Below, one piece after another: positions 24,721 through 35,861 of a DNA stretch of 64,000 nucleotides (the stretch's first letter is position 1; each line of letters begins with the position of its first letter). The translations under genes were made by a program, and so were the position numbers. The DNA is from Phascolomyces articulosus (lineage: Eukaryota > Mucoromycota > Mucoromycetes > Mucorales > Lichtheimiaceae). The notes under the pieces were generated by a model, which was not told the origin of the DNA, did no database searches, and saw nothing but the letters and a program-made list of their open reading frames with translations. The stretch lies in the NCBI GenBank assembly GCA_025677815.1, contig JAIXMP010000013.1, forward strand, positions 1,151,100 through 1,215,099, written 5' to 3'.

Positions 24721-25008
24721 AGTAAATATATTATAATTCCTGCTAAACAATTGTTATATGAATTTTTTTTTTTTTTTAACGATAAATAAATCCGTTGGAG
24801 TGGTCAACGGAATTTAGTTTAGTCTTATTTTATGTATTATTGCCACTTCCTTTTTTATTTCTTTTTCTTTTTTATTCCTTATCTGTAAAACTATATTGAC
24901 CCCTCGAAAGTATGTATATGACGGAAATGCTCAAAAGTCGTATCAAAAAAACACATTATTTATTGAATAAATAGCTTGATTGTTCATAGTTTTTATATTG
25001 TTCTCGGA

Positions 25009-25362
25009 CTACCATATCATTGGTGCCTTCTGGCGGAAACAGTTGAAAACATCTGCATAATAAGTCGATAAAAAAGCAACAAATAGCACTTCATCGCGTA
25101 TTTCAACAACTATAGTACCATCGTCAACATATATAAGATCATTTTTTTTATTGTTCATGGTTTTTATATTGTTCGCGGACTGCCATATCACTTCTTTTCT
25201 ACCACAGATTTTTTTTGGAACCCAATTGGTCATCTCACCAATCTTGTTCAAAATAGCCCATCGATCACTAACCACACAGGGAACCACGCTCTTGCTTCTG
25301 ACGTTACTTTGATGCCCGAGCATGTTCTTCCCAGTACTGTGACAGAAACAGTACTTTAACAA
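25009..25362 (-). CDS. Open frame of unknown function inside the transposon (117 aa)
   Basis: A continuous minus-strand frame with ordinary amino-acid composition (VSDRWAILNKIGEMTNWVPK, CGRKEVIWQ, DDGTIVVEIRDEVLFVAF). I recognise no domain. A 45-50-bp direct duplication overlaps its end: the stretch around 25136-25190 is repeated at about 24966-25020, so the codons for NNIKTMNN occur again just past the stop. It may be part of the element's original gene or captured DNA; intact start and introns are uncertain. Confidence 0.3.
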   Translation of the reverse strand: MLKYCFCHSTGKNMLGHQSNVRSKSVVPCVVSDRWAILNKIGEMTNWVPKKICGRKEVIWQSANNIKTMNNKKNDLIYVDDGTIVVEIRDEVLFVAFLSTYYADVFNCFRQKAPMIW

Positions 25363-25608
25363 ACAGGTCGATCAAATATGGTAAAAAAAACATTATGTAA
25401 AGGGTGTAATAAATAAAAGCAAACATTTACTTCAGTATCACTTTTATAGACTGCAAAAAGTAAACAGATCATTAATAAATTTTGCAAGTCGACACATACA
25501 ATCGCGCAAAGTTCTATTGATTACAACGCACAAAAGGTATAAAAAAAAGGCGGCTCTCGCAATTTATATTAACCTCCATTGTTTGTTTAGAAACGATTTC
25601 AAGGAAAA

Positions 25609-25803
25609 ATGGCTAAAGAGGTCGTAGACGACATGGAGAATAGTCGTTCTAAACGATTGCGTGCGAAACACATCAATGAGGAAGAAAGCGACACTGATAT
25701 CATCGAGGGCGATAGCAGCGAAGATAAGGACGATCTTTGGATCGGTTGGAAAAAGCTATTGAAGGGCTTACAAGATCGTGTTACACTTCCATGTTTAAGG
25801 TAA
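25609..25803 (+). CDS. Short acidic open frame inside the transposon (64 aa)
   Basis: ATG 25609 encodes a basic then acidic peptide (NSRSKRLRAKHINEEESDTD, EDKDDLWIGWKKLLKGL), ending in TAA at 25803. Its codon use is less A/T-biased at third positions than most frames here. It may be an exon of a longer gene carried by the element. The family is not recognised. Confidence 0.3.
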   Translation: MAKEVVDDMENSRSKRLRAKHINEEESDTDIIEGDSSEDKDDLWIGWKKLLKGLQDRVTLPCLR

Positions 25804-25857
25804 CTCAAATTCAAGACCCTTTTTCTTTTCAAAAACTTACAAGACGTGCATTCGACT

Positions 25858-26250
25858 TTTAGTGCCCTTTCAATTGCTTATGCAAATCAACTACATCCAA
25901 GGCTGCAGCCACAAAGTTAAAGTAATAATCAGTGATAGTACCATCTTTACCTTTACTGGTAGCTGGTGCAGCAGCTCCTTCGACTTTTCTTTTCTTAGAA
26001 GGGCTCGGTTCTCTTTGGGCGCCTTACGCTTATATTGACAACACCATAGGAGGCGATGGCACCAAGAATTGTAATATTGTTAGCTCTTGCTTTTTGGGAC
26101 AGTTACAATGGCTCGTGCGCCTTTTTTGGCCCAAGCTATGGAGCGGTTCATATTTATATTAAAACCAGATTCGTCTATGAAGACACAGTTACCCCTGTAG
26201 TTCATATCTGTTTGCTTCCACCAGCGCTGAACCCATTCTTTTCAACAGCG
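25858..26250 (-). pseudogene. Tc1/IS630-like DDE transposase fragment, frameshifted
   Basis: On the minus strand, EWVQRWWKQTDMNYRGNCVF followed by IDESGFNINMNRS and AWAKKGARAIVTVPKSKS matches the region of the first catalytic Asp (VFIDESG) in zygomycete IS630/Tc1-type transposases. A one-base shift near 26080 moves the continuation NITILGAIASYGVVNISV to another frame. A second shift near 26005 precedes KDGTITDYYFNFVAAALDVV. The N-terminal DNA-binding part and the C-terminal catalytic block are not recognisable. The gene is dead. Confidence 0.7.
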
Positions 26251-26649
26251 TAAAACAAAAGTGATAACAGAAATCAAGATATTCCTTGTGTAAAAAAATG
26301 TCTCTGCGCCCCAAAACATGATTTTTTCATATTGTATTAATAATAATGATAATAAGTTATTCAATTGATAAATTGATTTAATACTTTATATTAAGGACAC
26401 AAATGGATATCAAGAATGGCTTAAATTTGCTTGAGAAGACTCAACTTAAAACGTTTTTTTTTTGTATGAAATCAACTTCAATCATTGGTGCCACAATTTC
26501 GTTCAGTAGCTCAATTTGGAAAATATGGCCCATATTCAAAATCATAGCCCATTATATTTTGCATGGTCGAATTTAGTTTCCAACGCTGTAAGTGGGCTTT
26601 ACAACATACAGAACTCAGATTGGTTGAAACTTTGGCCAACTGATATAGA

Positions 26650-26915
26650 AATGAAGTATTGGGAGTAAGATTGCTACTAGTAGTTCAAGTATTATGATTT
26701 GTATTTTCCTAATGTGCGACTAAATTGTTTTCAATTATGCGACTTCATTTTTTATTTTTATTTTCTCGACTTGAATTAAAGTTGTTATGCGACTTACAAT
26801 TTTTGAATAGTGCGACTTGCAGTTTTTGCAATAATGCGACTCAAATTTCCAAAATCAGGATAATTTTTTTTTTACCTGCGCCATAGTGATTTTAAGTGTG
26901 TGTCTTAAAACCTGG
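26650..26915 (-). repeat. Right terminal inverted repeat with 23-nt-period TGCGAC units
   Basis: Contains TGCGAC at 26715, 26738, 26788, 26811 and 26835 and a degenerate copy (CTCGAC) at 26765. The spacings are 23, 27, 23, 23 and 24 nt. Subterminal arrays of this kind commonly serve as transposase-binding sites; that role is inferred. Confidence 0.75.
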
Positions 26916-27458
26916 AAAAATTGTAAAATTCAGTACTTTTTAAAGAAGATTGCAATACAGCAATACGATTACTATCGGGTTTTTATAAAGGTTATTATAA
27001 ACTAAACTTATCATAGGAAGCATGATAGCAAGAGAATTTGTCAACTGATTCAACTATAATAATAATTACAAAACACATGATGATAATGGAATCAGATCTT
27101 TTTATACTTTTCTTATCAAATTTTACCTTGATAGTATAATAATAATAATAATAATAAATTATGTAACAATTAATATTGAATAGAAGCAAGAAGAAGCCTT
27201 TGTTTCATAACCAAAAAGAAACTAATCATAAATAATAGGTCTATTTATTGTTATGGTACTAATTTAAGTATATAATTAAAGTCTGTGGAAACTAAAAAGG
27301 AAATGATGACCTTTGTGTAACTCATATCCTTGCTCTGTGCTTTTTTTCTTTTTCTTTTTCCTTCTCTCTCTCTCTCTCTTTTTACAATAAATAGGTCGGT
27401 CTTTTTTTTTTAACACACAGCCTACCAAACTTCCTGCAACTTTGTGCTTTTTATAATA
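26916..27458. other. Intergenic region
   Basis: Between the transposon and the HTH/SANT gene. It contains an (ATA)n run (27138-27158) and a CT-rich tract (27358-27380) about 80-100 nt before the gene start. No coding signal is seen. Confidence 0.55.
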
Positions 27459-28658
27459 ATGGCTCCTGGACACAAAACTTCTAATGAAGATAAACGATGG
27501 CTCATTGTTGGTGCCTACCATACAGGTGTACCTGAAAAAACTGTAGCACGTATATCTGGCCTTTCTACAACTGCAGTAAGACAAATATATTTGAACCATC
27601 AGCAAACTGGTACTCCGTCTTTACCTAAACAGTTATCACGAAGAGGTGTGTTGAATGTAGTGTGTGAAAAGTGAAAGTGAGAGAGTCTCTCCCATTTTTT
27701 TTTGAAAAAGAATAGGTGTTGCTATGGATATATTAACCGTTTTATTTTTATTATCAAAAATAAATAATATAGTAAGAGAAAAACCCATTGTGGAATACGA
27801 TGAAGATGGAAATTTGATTGACGATAACGATGATAGTGATATTGAGGAAGAAGAAGAAGAACGAGAGGTATTTTATTATTATTATTAAAAAATATATTAG
27901 ATATAACTACACTCATTCATAAAAAGTGATTAACAATAAGAATAATAATAATAAAAGACAAAGAAGCGAAGACGAGTTATTCCGAAACAAAGTGTAAAGA
28001 TTACTCACCAACCGACAACGAAAGATGTGATTGCTTATGTTGTCCAACAAGTGCATCAGACAAATGGTGTTGACCGATGGGTAAGCATCCCATTCTTACT
28101 TTATATATTTTATGTATCTCATTTTCTTTTTCTTTTTTTTTGTAGGACATTTCTTCGTCATCATCACCCTCACTTGAGTCTGTTCCGTCTTTAGCCTCTT
28201 CTCCTGTCTCATCATCCACAGCAACTTTTTGGCGACCTCTTACACCTCCACGAGATGGATCTCATCCTACAACACACCTTAAATCACCATCAAGTCCCCC
28301 TGTTCAATTTCCCCCATCCCCTCCACAACAACATCAACATGTTCCTTACTTACCACCCGTTGGGAAATTTGATCAAACAATTCGAGGGTGTGAAATATGG
28401 ACCCGTGAAGATGATCGAATATTGATTGAACATATGTTGGACCCTGGCCATGGTGAACGATGGCGTGAACTTGAAGCTAAACTCGAAGGTCGACATACTG
28501 CAAAGTTATGCAGCCATCGATGGGAGTACTTACAAATGTACTTTTTAAAAGCCCTGGATAGTGCATCATCATCTTCTTCAAATTCACCATCTTCCTCTTC
28601 TACCACTGTTGCCACCACCACTACCACTACCGCAACAACTGCTACTACTACCCAATGA
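27459..28658 (+). CDS. Two-domain DNA-binding protein: transposase-like HTH plus SANT/Myb-like domain (324 aa, 4 exons)
   Basis: Exons are 27459-27645, 27716-27867, 27958-28080 and 28146-28658; junctions keep frame. Residues 1-60 form a helix-turn-helix resembling the N-terminal domain of Tc1/IS630-type transposases (DKRWLIVGAYHTGVPEKTVA then GLSTTAVRQIYLNHQQTGT). An acidic stretch (about 88-112) and a basic KKRRR patch (about 115-119, possible nuclear signal) follow, then a Ser/Pro-rich linker. A Myb/SANT-like domain (IWTREDDRILIEHMLDPG...WRELEAKLEGR...LCSHRWEYLQ) occupies about 240-296, and the tail is Ser/Thr-rich. No catalytic core is present, so the protein probably acts as a nuclear DNA-binding factor. 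Origin from a transposase N-terminus is an inference. Confidence 0.75.
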
Positions 28659-28949
28659 TAGCCCCCATATTCCGTTATTTTTTCCCTTTATTCCCTTTTT
28701 ACGATTTCCAACATTTTTTTCAACTCAAAGTCTAACCACCCTTTATTCTTCTTTTTTTTTCCTTTCTTTCTCTCTCTATTTTTTCCCTTTGTTAACATGC
28801 TTTTTTCTTATATATATATTTTCATATATGATACCAATTCTAAAAAAAAGCTATTGGTCATTTACATTACTAATTTCTGGAGGGGGATTGAAAAAGTGAT
28901 TATGAGTATATGTATATATGTATATATATTTATAACATGATTAACTATC

Positions 28950-31900
28950 CTACTTATTATTAGATGTCTCCTTAATATGCCATGCAGCTTTCTATATAAA
29001 AAAAATATACAGGTGGTGTTCCAAATAAATGAGTCAGATCATAAAATAGATGCTTCGTGATAGATTCTTACCGTGTCTGAACCACGCTTTTCCTTGACAG
29101 CCAAATCTTTGATTTTCATTTCAAGCTGTCGTTTGGAAACATCTCGAAGTAGCCTTGATACATATTCAAAAAAAAAAAAAGAGTAAAGGAATTCATCTTG
29201 AGTTTTCTTTCATTCATTTTTGAAAAGATTTTCTCTTGGTTTTTTTTTACACTTACCAATTAGCTTTTGCTTCTGAAACAAGTTTTGGCATAGCTTCAGC
29301 TTTTTTCCCTTCGATGATCTACAAATCAATACCATACATTAATATTCACTATATACATATACATATATATATATATATATAATAAAACATCATTCATAAA
29401 TAATGGATTCCGTACGTTAATTAATTCATTTTCATGTTGTGGAGTAAAAACAGACTTTTTGTTAGGATCTTCTGTTGCAGAAGAAACTTGTTTCGTGTTT
29501 GTTGTTGAATCGTCTGTTTCCATATGGAAAGGGTTGTATGGTTTGTTACTTGGGTAATCTATAAAAACATTTGTTTGTTAGTATTACTTGTTGAATTCAA
29601 ACACTTTTGCTTTTCATTCACGATACGGTACTAAATAACATTCGAGTTGCATAACGTTTCAATGGTTCATCTTCTGCTAAATCACCATCTTCGAAGATAG
29701 GACCTACAATAACAGGACGAATAGCAGTATGCTATATACTTGGGTGGTTAACAAATGGATACTCTGAAAAAAAAAAGAGAGAGAACTATTTACTTTTCTT
29801 GTGGGCCGCATAGCTGGTCTGACTTGATTTGTACGTTCATCATCACTTTCAACACCCTCATCTTCTGATAAATATCCTTCAGGAACAAGCCAACCTGCCT
29901 AAATAATTAAATTTGCAGTAAGTTATTATTATTATTATTTCTAGGAAATAGCCTATCTAAAACTTTTTCTTAATAATAAAAAAATAATAGTAAAAGCTTA
30001 CATCTTCTGGATCAGCAATATCAGATGCTGGATCATCATCGTCTTCATCTCCACTCTGAATTTCTTCGCCTTCTCCTTCTGGTTCCCATTCCCCTTCACT
30101 ATCATGTTCATAGTCTACAAGATCTTCATCTTTGGCAAGAGGCTTTTGACCATTGATTTTTTTGCTTGATTTAGTCCAAGTACCTTTTTTTCATAAAAGA
30201 ATTATAAATAAACATCAGCTATCCAAACTACCAAAGGTAAAAAAATGATTGAGGTAACCAGTATATTTTTTGTTTTTTTTTTTTTTTTTTACCATAGTAA
30301 GCTGGGCGAACGTCTTCAGTAAATTGTAACAACTTCATTGAAATTTGTAATTGATTGAAATTTTCCATATCCGGTCCAAGTAAAATCGTTCGTAAATTCA
30401 TGTTTTGACAACAACCACGTTTTGCAGTCAGTTCAGGTTTCGATTGTTTCAATGTTTTCAAATAGTGTGATCGTAAATCGTTGGATACTAAATATCGACA
30501 TAAGTACATAAATTTTCTATTCTATAGATAAAATATTCATTTTCGCTCTTTTACACACACACACACACAAGTAGTTCACCTTCACATGCTCGATATTTGT
30601 CAGTGGTAAGGTTTTTCAGATAATGGTCTAATTCATCATTGGATTTGGAGGTTGCTATTGTCCATGAATGCATAGTAACATGTTCTTTGATATAAAATGA
30701 TGGAAACATGCTCTTTGTTCCTTTGGATTTATTCGAACCTATTGTCAAATAAAAGAAAACAAAAAGTTAATAGGATTATTCCTTCCAAATGATTATCCAT
30801 ATGAATCGTAATACCATTTTGTCCAGAACACGTTAATTTCTCTTCCGGTGCCTTGGTAAATAAAGATGTAAGACGCAATTGTGACTAATATTGGAAATGT
30901 TATTAATATTCATTTTATGCTTCTTTGTGGGGGAGGTGAGAAAGGGAGAAAAAAAAATATTCAATATATATATATATATATTTCGAACCTGTTCTTTCTT
31001 TCGTTTCTCTTCTTCACGTTTCTTTCGCTCTTCATCGCGAATCTTTTTCTCTTCTTCGCGTTTGCGCTTTTCTTCTTCCCGTATTCGTTTTTCTTCTTCC
31101 TAAAGAAAAAATCAGTAAAAGAGACAATCACGCTTTATTCTTACCTTTCAATTCCTACTCTCTTACTATACTTCATCTCAATATACCTTTTTCTTGCGCT
31201 TCTCTTCAATTTCTACAGCTGTCTTTGTTTCATCATGTGTTTTTCTATTGTGTTTGTTTTGTAGCAATAATATTTGTTGATCCAGTGGCAGTCGTTCAAA
31301 GCTTGCAGAAACAATGGAAGACATCTAAAATGGTATAAGATATTGGTGATCGGTTTCAAGACACAGTATATGAAACAATATACATATATATAGGGTAATA
31401 GAAATTACTTACCTGCATTCGCACAACCCGACGTTGTTCAATTACTGCCCGAACTTGATGTGGAAGAGGATCGATATTTTTTACTTCCCACCGGGAAAAA
31501 GAAAGATTCTAAGATGGTCTTGCTTTTTAAGTATCCTATCTATATATTATAATAATAATAATAAAATCCATATAAAAAAGGAAAAAAACAACAACAGTAC
31601 TTACCTGTGGTATATGAGTGATTCCACATTCGAGTCCTTTCAGAACACTTGGGGAAACACCGTATTTTGTACGTGTAGCAATTGATTTCACTGCACTTTC
31701 AATCACTTCGTTGAACTTGTCGCTGACTGATATCAAAATTAGAATTTATGCAAAATTTACAAATAATGATACTGCTATTGATAATAAATGGTTTACATAC
31801 GTACATTGTTCATTTCGTAAAAAAGGGGAAAGTATTTCATTGATACGATGGGAGAGTTGACCACTCGATTCATCGCTATTTTTTTTAGGTATGTGTGAGT

Positions 31901-32452
31901 ATATATTTACAGGCACTGCCATGGATTCTTTAAGGAATGAATCACTCTGTCGTTATATATTGCTTACCTATCTTGGCATAAGGCACTTAATACATCAAGG
32001 AACTCTTTGGGAAATTCAGAAATAGTTTGTAACTCCATATTTTGTTCCATCCATGCTCGATGTTCACGAAATTGTTTAATTCCTAATTATACCAAAGAGT
32101 TTGGTTCGTTAGTTCCCATATCAATAAACTGGGTTCATTTTACAACATACTTTCTGCCATGTCATTTTGATTTTCTGCTCGTAATTTTGGTTCATTAAAA
32201 ACAAGTTTTCCGTCTTTAAGAAATTCAGGCATCTATAAATAAAAAAAGATGAATGTTTTGAAATATTTCGAATATTCAAAAAAAAATAACTCTTACAGTA
32301 TGAACTGGAGGATCATCGACACGTACTATTCAAAAACAATTAGTCACTAAATAATTGAATGGATTATTATTATAAATTTAAAGCTTACACGCTTGTAATT
32401 GTTGCGCTGTCATATATAATCGTTGTTGCTCGGGTGAATCTGTCACAGACAT
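28950..32452 (-). CDS. Chromatin assembly factor 1 large subunit (CAF-1 p150/Cac1 homologue, 655 aa, 19 exons)
   Basis: CAF-1 deposits H3-H4 on newly replicated DNA; this is its large subunit. Exons run 32452-32389, 32325-32297, 32232-32151, 32082-31968, 31875-31801, 31722-31605, 31508-31413, 31324-31187, 31099-30989, 30884-30815, 30738-30580, 30487-30293, 30183-30002, 29898-29794, 29731-29632, 29558-29416, 29318-29257, 29153-29072 and 28991-28950 (1,968 nt, all junctions in frame). A charged Lys/Glu/Arg (KER) helix lies at about residues 225-276. The family signature KLLQFTEDVRPAYYGTWTK is at about 404-422, followed by the acidic DYEHDSEGEWEPEGEGEE block and GWLVPEGYLSEDEGV. The C-terminal WLLRDVSKRQLEMKIKDLAV looks like the winged-helix DNA-binding end. 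No PCNA-interaction motif was identified. The gene is convergent with the HTH/SANT gene, with stops 291 bp apart. Confidence 0.93.
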
Positions 32453-33924
32453 GATAGGGTAAAAAAAAAAGAGAGAGAGAGAGAGATTAGAAACCAACGT
32501 CGCGTATTTCATCCATTTTTAATTTACAAATCCAAAATTCGTGTAGCGATACGCGTTTTCCGGATTAGAATTATTCTTTAGCACCTGGTTCTCTGTCAAC
32601 TTGAATATAGATACAACCAAAAAGAGACACTTAGTATCACCATTTGCGTTTACATCTTTTACAAAATGAACCTTTCATTCCCTTATCAGTGAGTAACTGT
32701 GTGCTTTTGTAGAACGAATACTTGTTGAAGATCCTCGAGATAAAATCATCATAGTAATATATAATTATCTTTTTATCACGTTTTGACTTCATTCACCTCA
32801 TATAAAGAAAAGTATTTGTGTAAAGTTTATACAGCCAAGATTTCTACCAACTAGCTTACCAAAGTTTCGTATCTTATAGGTGCATATATTAAAGATTCGT
32901 TTTTTAACTAAATAGTATAAATATACACGTAAAAGAGTATAGATCTATTGGAAGTAACAATGATATATTTAGTTGATCATGTTCTTTGCGTACTATATAC
33001 ATGTACTGCTATTATACTTTTTTTTGGTTGGTAACAAAATTGTACTAGTTATATACACCTAGCAAAAAAACATGAATTTCAACTGCGTATTCAATAACAA
33101 CATCGATTTCATAATATGAAGGGATCGCTCATTGATTCTATTGTTACTGAAAGTCTAAAATGAAAACATTGTCTTTTATGCGAAAATATATAAAAAATCA
33201 TTTAAAAAATCATAGGTTGCGAGATAAAAAAAAGATTGTTTTGTTATTGTACTGTTGAAAAGAAACAAACAGTTTAAAAAATGATCAGCAGTAGCGGTGT
33301 ATTTTGGAGATCCATCCAGATAATCATTTTCTCGATAATGAATACAGTAGAGTTAATTCTGGTTGTAGGATTGAATATTGAAAACAGACTTTGTTGAAAC
33401 ATCGATAGAATGTGTATGTTCTCAAGCAACGTAAGGTAGATTAATAGATGCGTTTTGTCTTCAAATAACGAAAATATCATTCAGTTTCTGTAAATACCGT
33501 GTAATACATTCGAAGATAAATCCACAAATATCATTCAATCCGATTGATAAATGGGTGCAATATCTTCATATTCGTTAAAAGGTATTTAGTCCAGAGTTGC
33601 TACCTTACTGAATCTATTGTCGTTTCTTGTTTTTCCAGATGTTCTTCGCTTACTTGTTGAAGCAATTGTACTGATTTAGAACTTATTGGTGCGTTTCATA
33701 ATCCCAAGTTACTGACCAAGGCTGTTATTACAGTTACGGCTCAGGTTGAACTTTATTATTATCATCGTGATATCATGTGACCCAATACTGTTCACTGTAC
33801 AAATTGAGAAGAACATTCCAAAAATAAAACGCGTGTGCTTCGTAGTTATGTGTTGGTACGTTTTTATTTTGCAGTGTCAACAAGGGGACCATTTTAGATG
33901 TAACCATTATTCTAAATGCTGAAC
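32453..33924. other. Intergenic region
   Basis: About 1.5 kb upstream of the CAF-1 gene. It begins with a (GA)n tract (32471-32486). No open frame with protein-like composition longer than about 60 codons is seen on either strand. Confidence 0.5.
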
Positions 33925-34155
33925 ATGGCTCAACTATATGATGATAATGAAAACAATGTGCCTAGTTTAGGGGCCATCAGAGTAAATAAGTTTTCCATCT
34001 CTGCTAATAATAATCGTCACATTATTTTCTATTCCATTCGTTAAACTCCAATAACTATGTGTTATACTTGTGGAAAGAAAACAATTTATTCAGATTTGGC
34101 TAAGTGCTCATCATTGGCCTTACATTTGTTAAAGAAACATTTACTGATCCTTTAA
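33925..34155 (+). pseudogene. Possible BED/C2H2-type zinc-finger relic
   Basis: One frame runs 77 codons with a single in-frame TAA (34042-34044). After the stop it reads MCYTCGKKTIYSDLAKC then LALHLLKKHL, a C-x2-C ... H-x5-H arrangement as in BED fingers of hAT transposases. Before the stop there is an ordinary composition (MAQLYDDNENNVPSLGAIRV). No transposase catalytic region was found nearby, so this is a weak call. Confidence 0.3.
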
Positions 34156-35861
34156 TAGGCTCCGTACCAAGAAATATAAGCCACAACTTGTAATAAGCGT
34201 TTTTACAGGTTTTTTTTTTAAATGGGCAATTAAAACGGACATCCTCTTTTCAACCTTGCAATATAGTAATAGAAGTGTATCATTATATAATAAGAGACGG
34301 GATATCTGCAACATTGTAAAATAGAGGGTATCCGCAGCATGAAAAATAACATGAAATAATAACCAACTATTCTTTATGAAGTACAAATATTCAATATACA
34401 AAAATTAAAAAAGATGATGCTGTAATCATATACCAAAGATAGAAACTATATAATATGAAATACATAAGAAATATGTAAAAATCAAATATAGATACTTCAT
34501 ATATCTTATATTTCGCTTATTGTTAATCAAGAAGTATTGCTTTACTCTGCTGTATTTCCTAAAGATGTAGATTTGAGTAAATTATAATGTTACGGACACA
34601 CCTCTCTTATCAAATCATTTGTTTGTAGCACTGTATGACATTTTCAATCTACAAATAAAAAGGAGTGTTTTTATTGATCCATTTTTCAAATATTGCAATC
34701 GTTGATAGGATTACTTGTCTTTTATTTATGATTAATAAACTATTTAGGAGATAATAACATATATGCAGTAGGATATGCATATCCATTCATAATCCAACCA
34801 TGAGTCATTTTTAATGCGTCTTTTTCTTGGTGCTGTTTTTCGTTTGTAAGTTTCATAAATATATATAGAGTATAATATAAGTAAACAGGAGATAACTAAT
34901 AACACAGAGAAGAAAAATGGAGACATACAATATGCTATAGATATCGAGTGTGCTTTAAGCTTATACTATTATGTTAAAATATAATAAAATTACTTAAAAC
35001 AATAAAAGGCTTTATTTACATTACACACTTTCTGTTTCTTTTTTCATTATATTTTTTTCTTAGAAACAATGAATTGGATTTTATTGAAGGGGGTATAGCG
35101 GACTGAAGGCGGAATGAACCTGCAAAAAGTGAGGATATGCAAAATCTGAATACGATTTACTATGTTTACTTTGAAAAAAGCTACAATCAGCGTGTGCTCA
35201 ATTAATTTTACCCTTTATAAACTTTATAATTTCAACGTAGTTGTTTTCTTGTGTTAGGATTTCCGTATTGTCTGATATAAACTTAGTAAATATTAATTGT
35301 TTATTTTTCTCATATTGTCTCTATATATAAATAACTTGTTAAGACTATGTGTGATTGTCAAAGTAGAAGATAGATATATTAAGTATACAATGTTGGAGGT
35401 AAGAATTTTCTATCTTATAAAACATAGATATATAGGGAAAGAAAAAGAAGTGTGACTTTGCTACCACCAGAGTTAAAAATGAATTTCTAGATATCAATGC
35501 CATCTGACCTATGCACACTGAAATTATTCGCAAATAAACTTGAAGGATTGTTTGTGTGGCGTGATGTAGTTGTTGAGTAAACTCGACACTTAGTGAAACT
35601 TTAGCTTTGATGGTATTTATAACTCTTCATCTTATCCCTATCGTTATTCTCAAGTTCAATTATGTTGAATACTTATTATATTATAAATAATTTTAAATAC
35701 ATATTTTGTATATGGAAACAAAACAAGTAAATGAAAAAAAAAAGAGTGAATTACAAAAGAGAATGATACAAAAAATGAATTTTTTTTAAGATACATGCAA
35801 AAGAAATGAAAACAATAAGGAGAAGAAAAGTGTATGAAATGAAATAAATGTATTGATTTTT
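34156..35861. other. Intergenic region
   Basis: About 1.7 kb, AT-rich, with no supported gene on either strand. The last 150 bp before 35862 is the 3' flank of the SDA1 gene. Confidence 0.5.

Larger units (their letters stand above)
24459..26915. mobile_element. DNA transposon with about 200-290-bp imperfect terminal inverted repeats
   Basis: The left end CCAAGGTTTTAAGACACACA (24459) reappears inverted at the right end as CCAGGTTTTAAGACACACA (ending 26915). The match extends inward through CTATGGCGCAGGTA, ATTATCCTGATTTTGG, GTCGCACTATTCAAAA and GCAATCTTACTCCCAATACT (to about 24650 and 26650). The interior carries a frameshifted Tc1/IS630-like transposase on the minus strand and two other open frames of unknown origin. 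No clear target-site duplication is visible at the ends, which suggests some decay or a mis-set boundary by a base or two. Confidence 0.78.
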
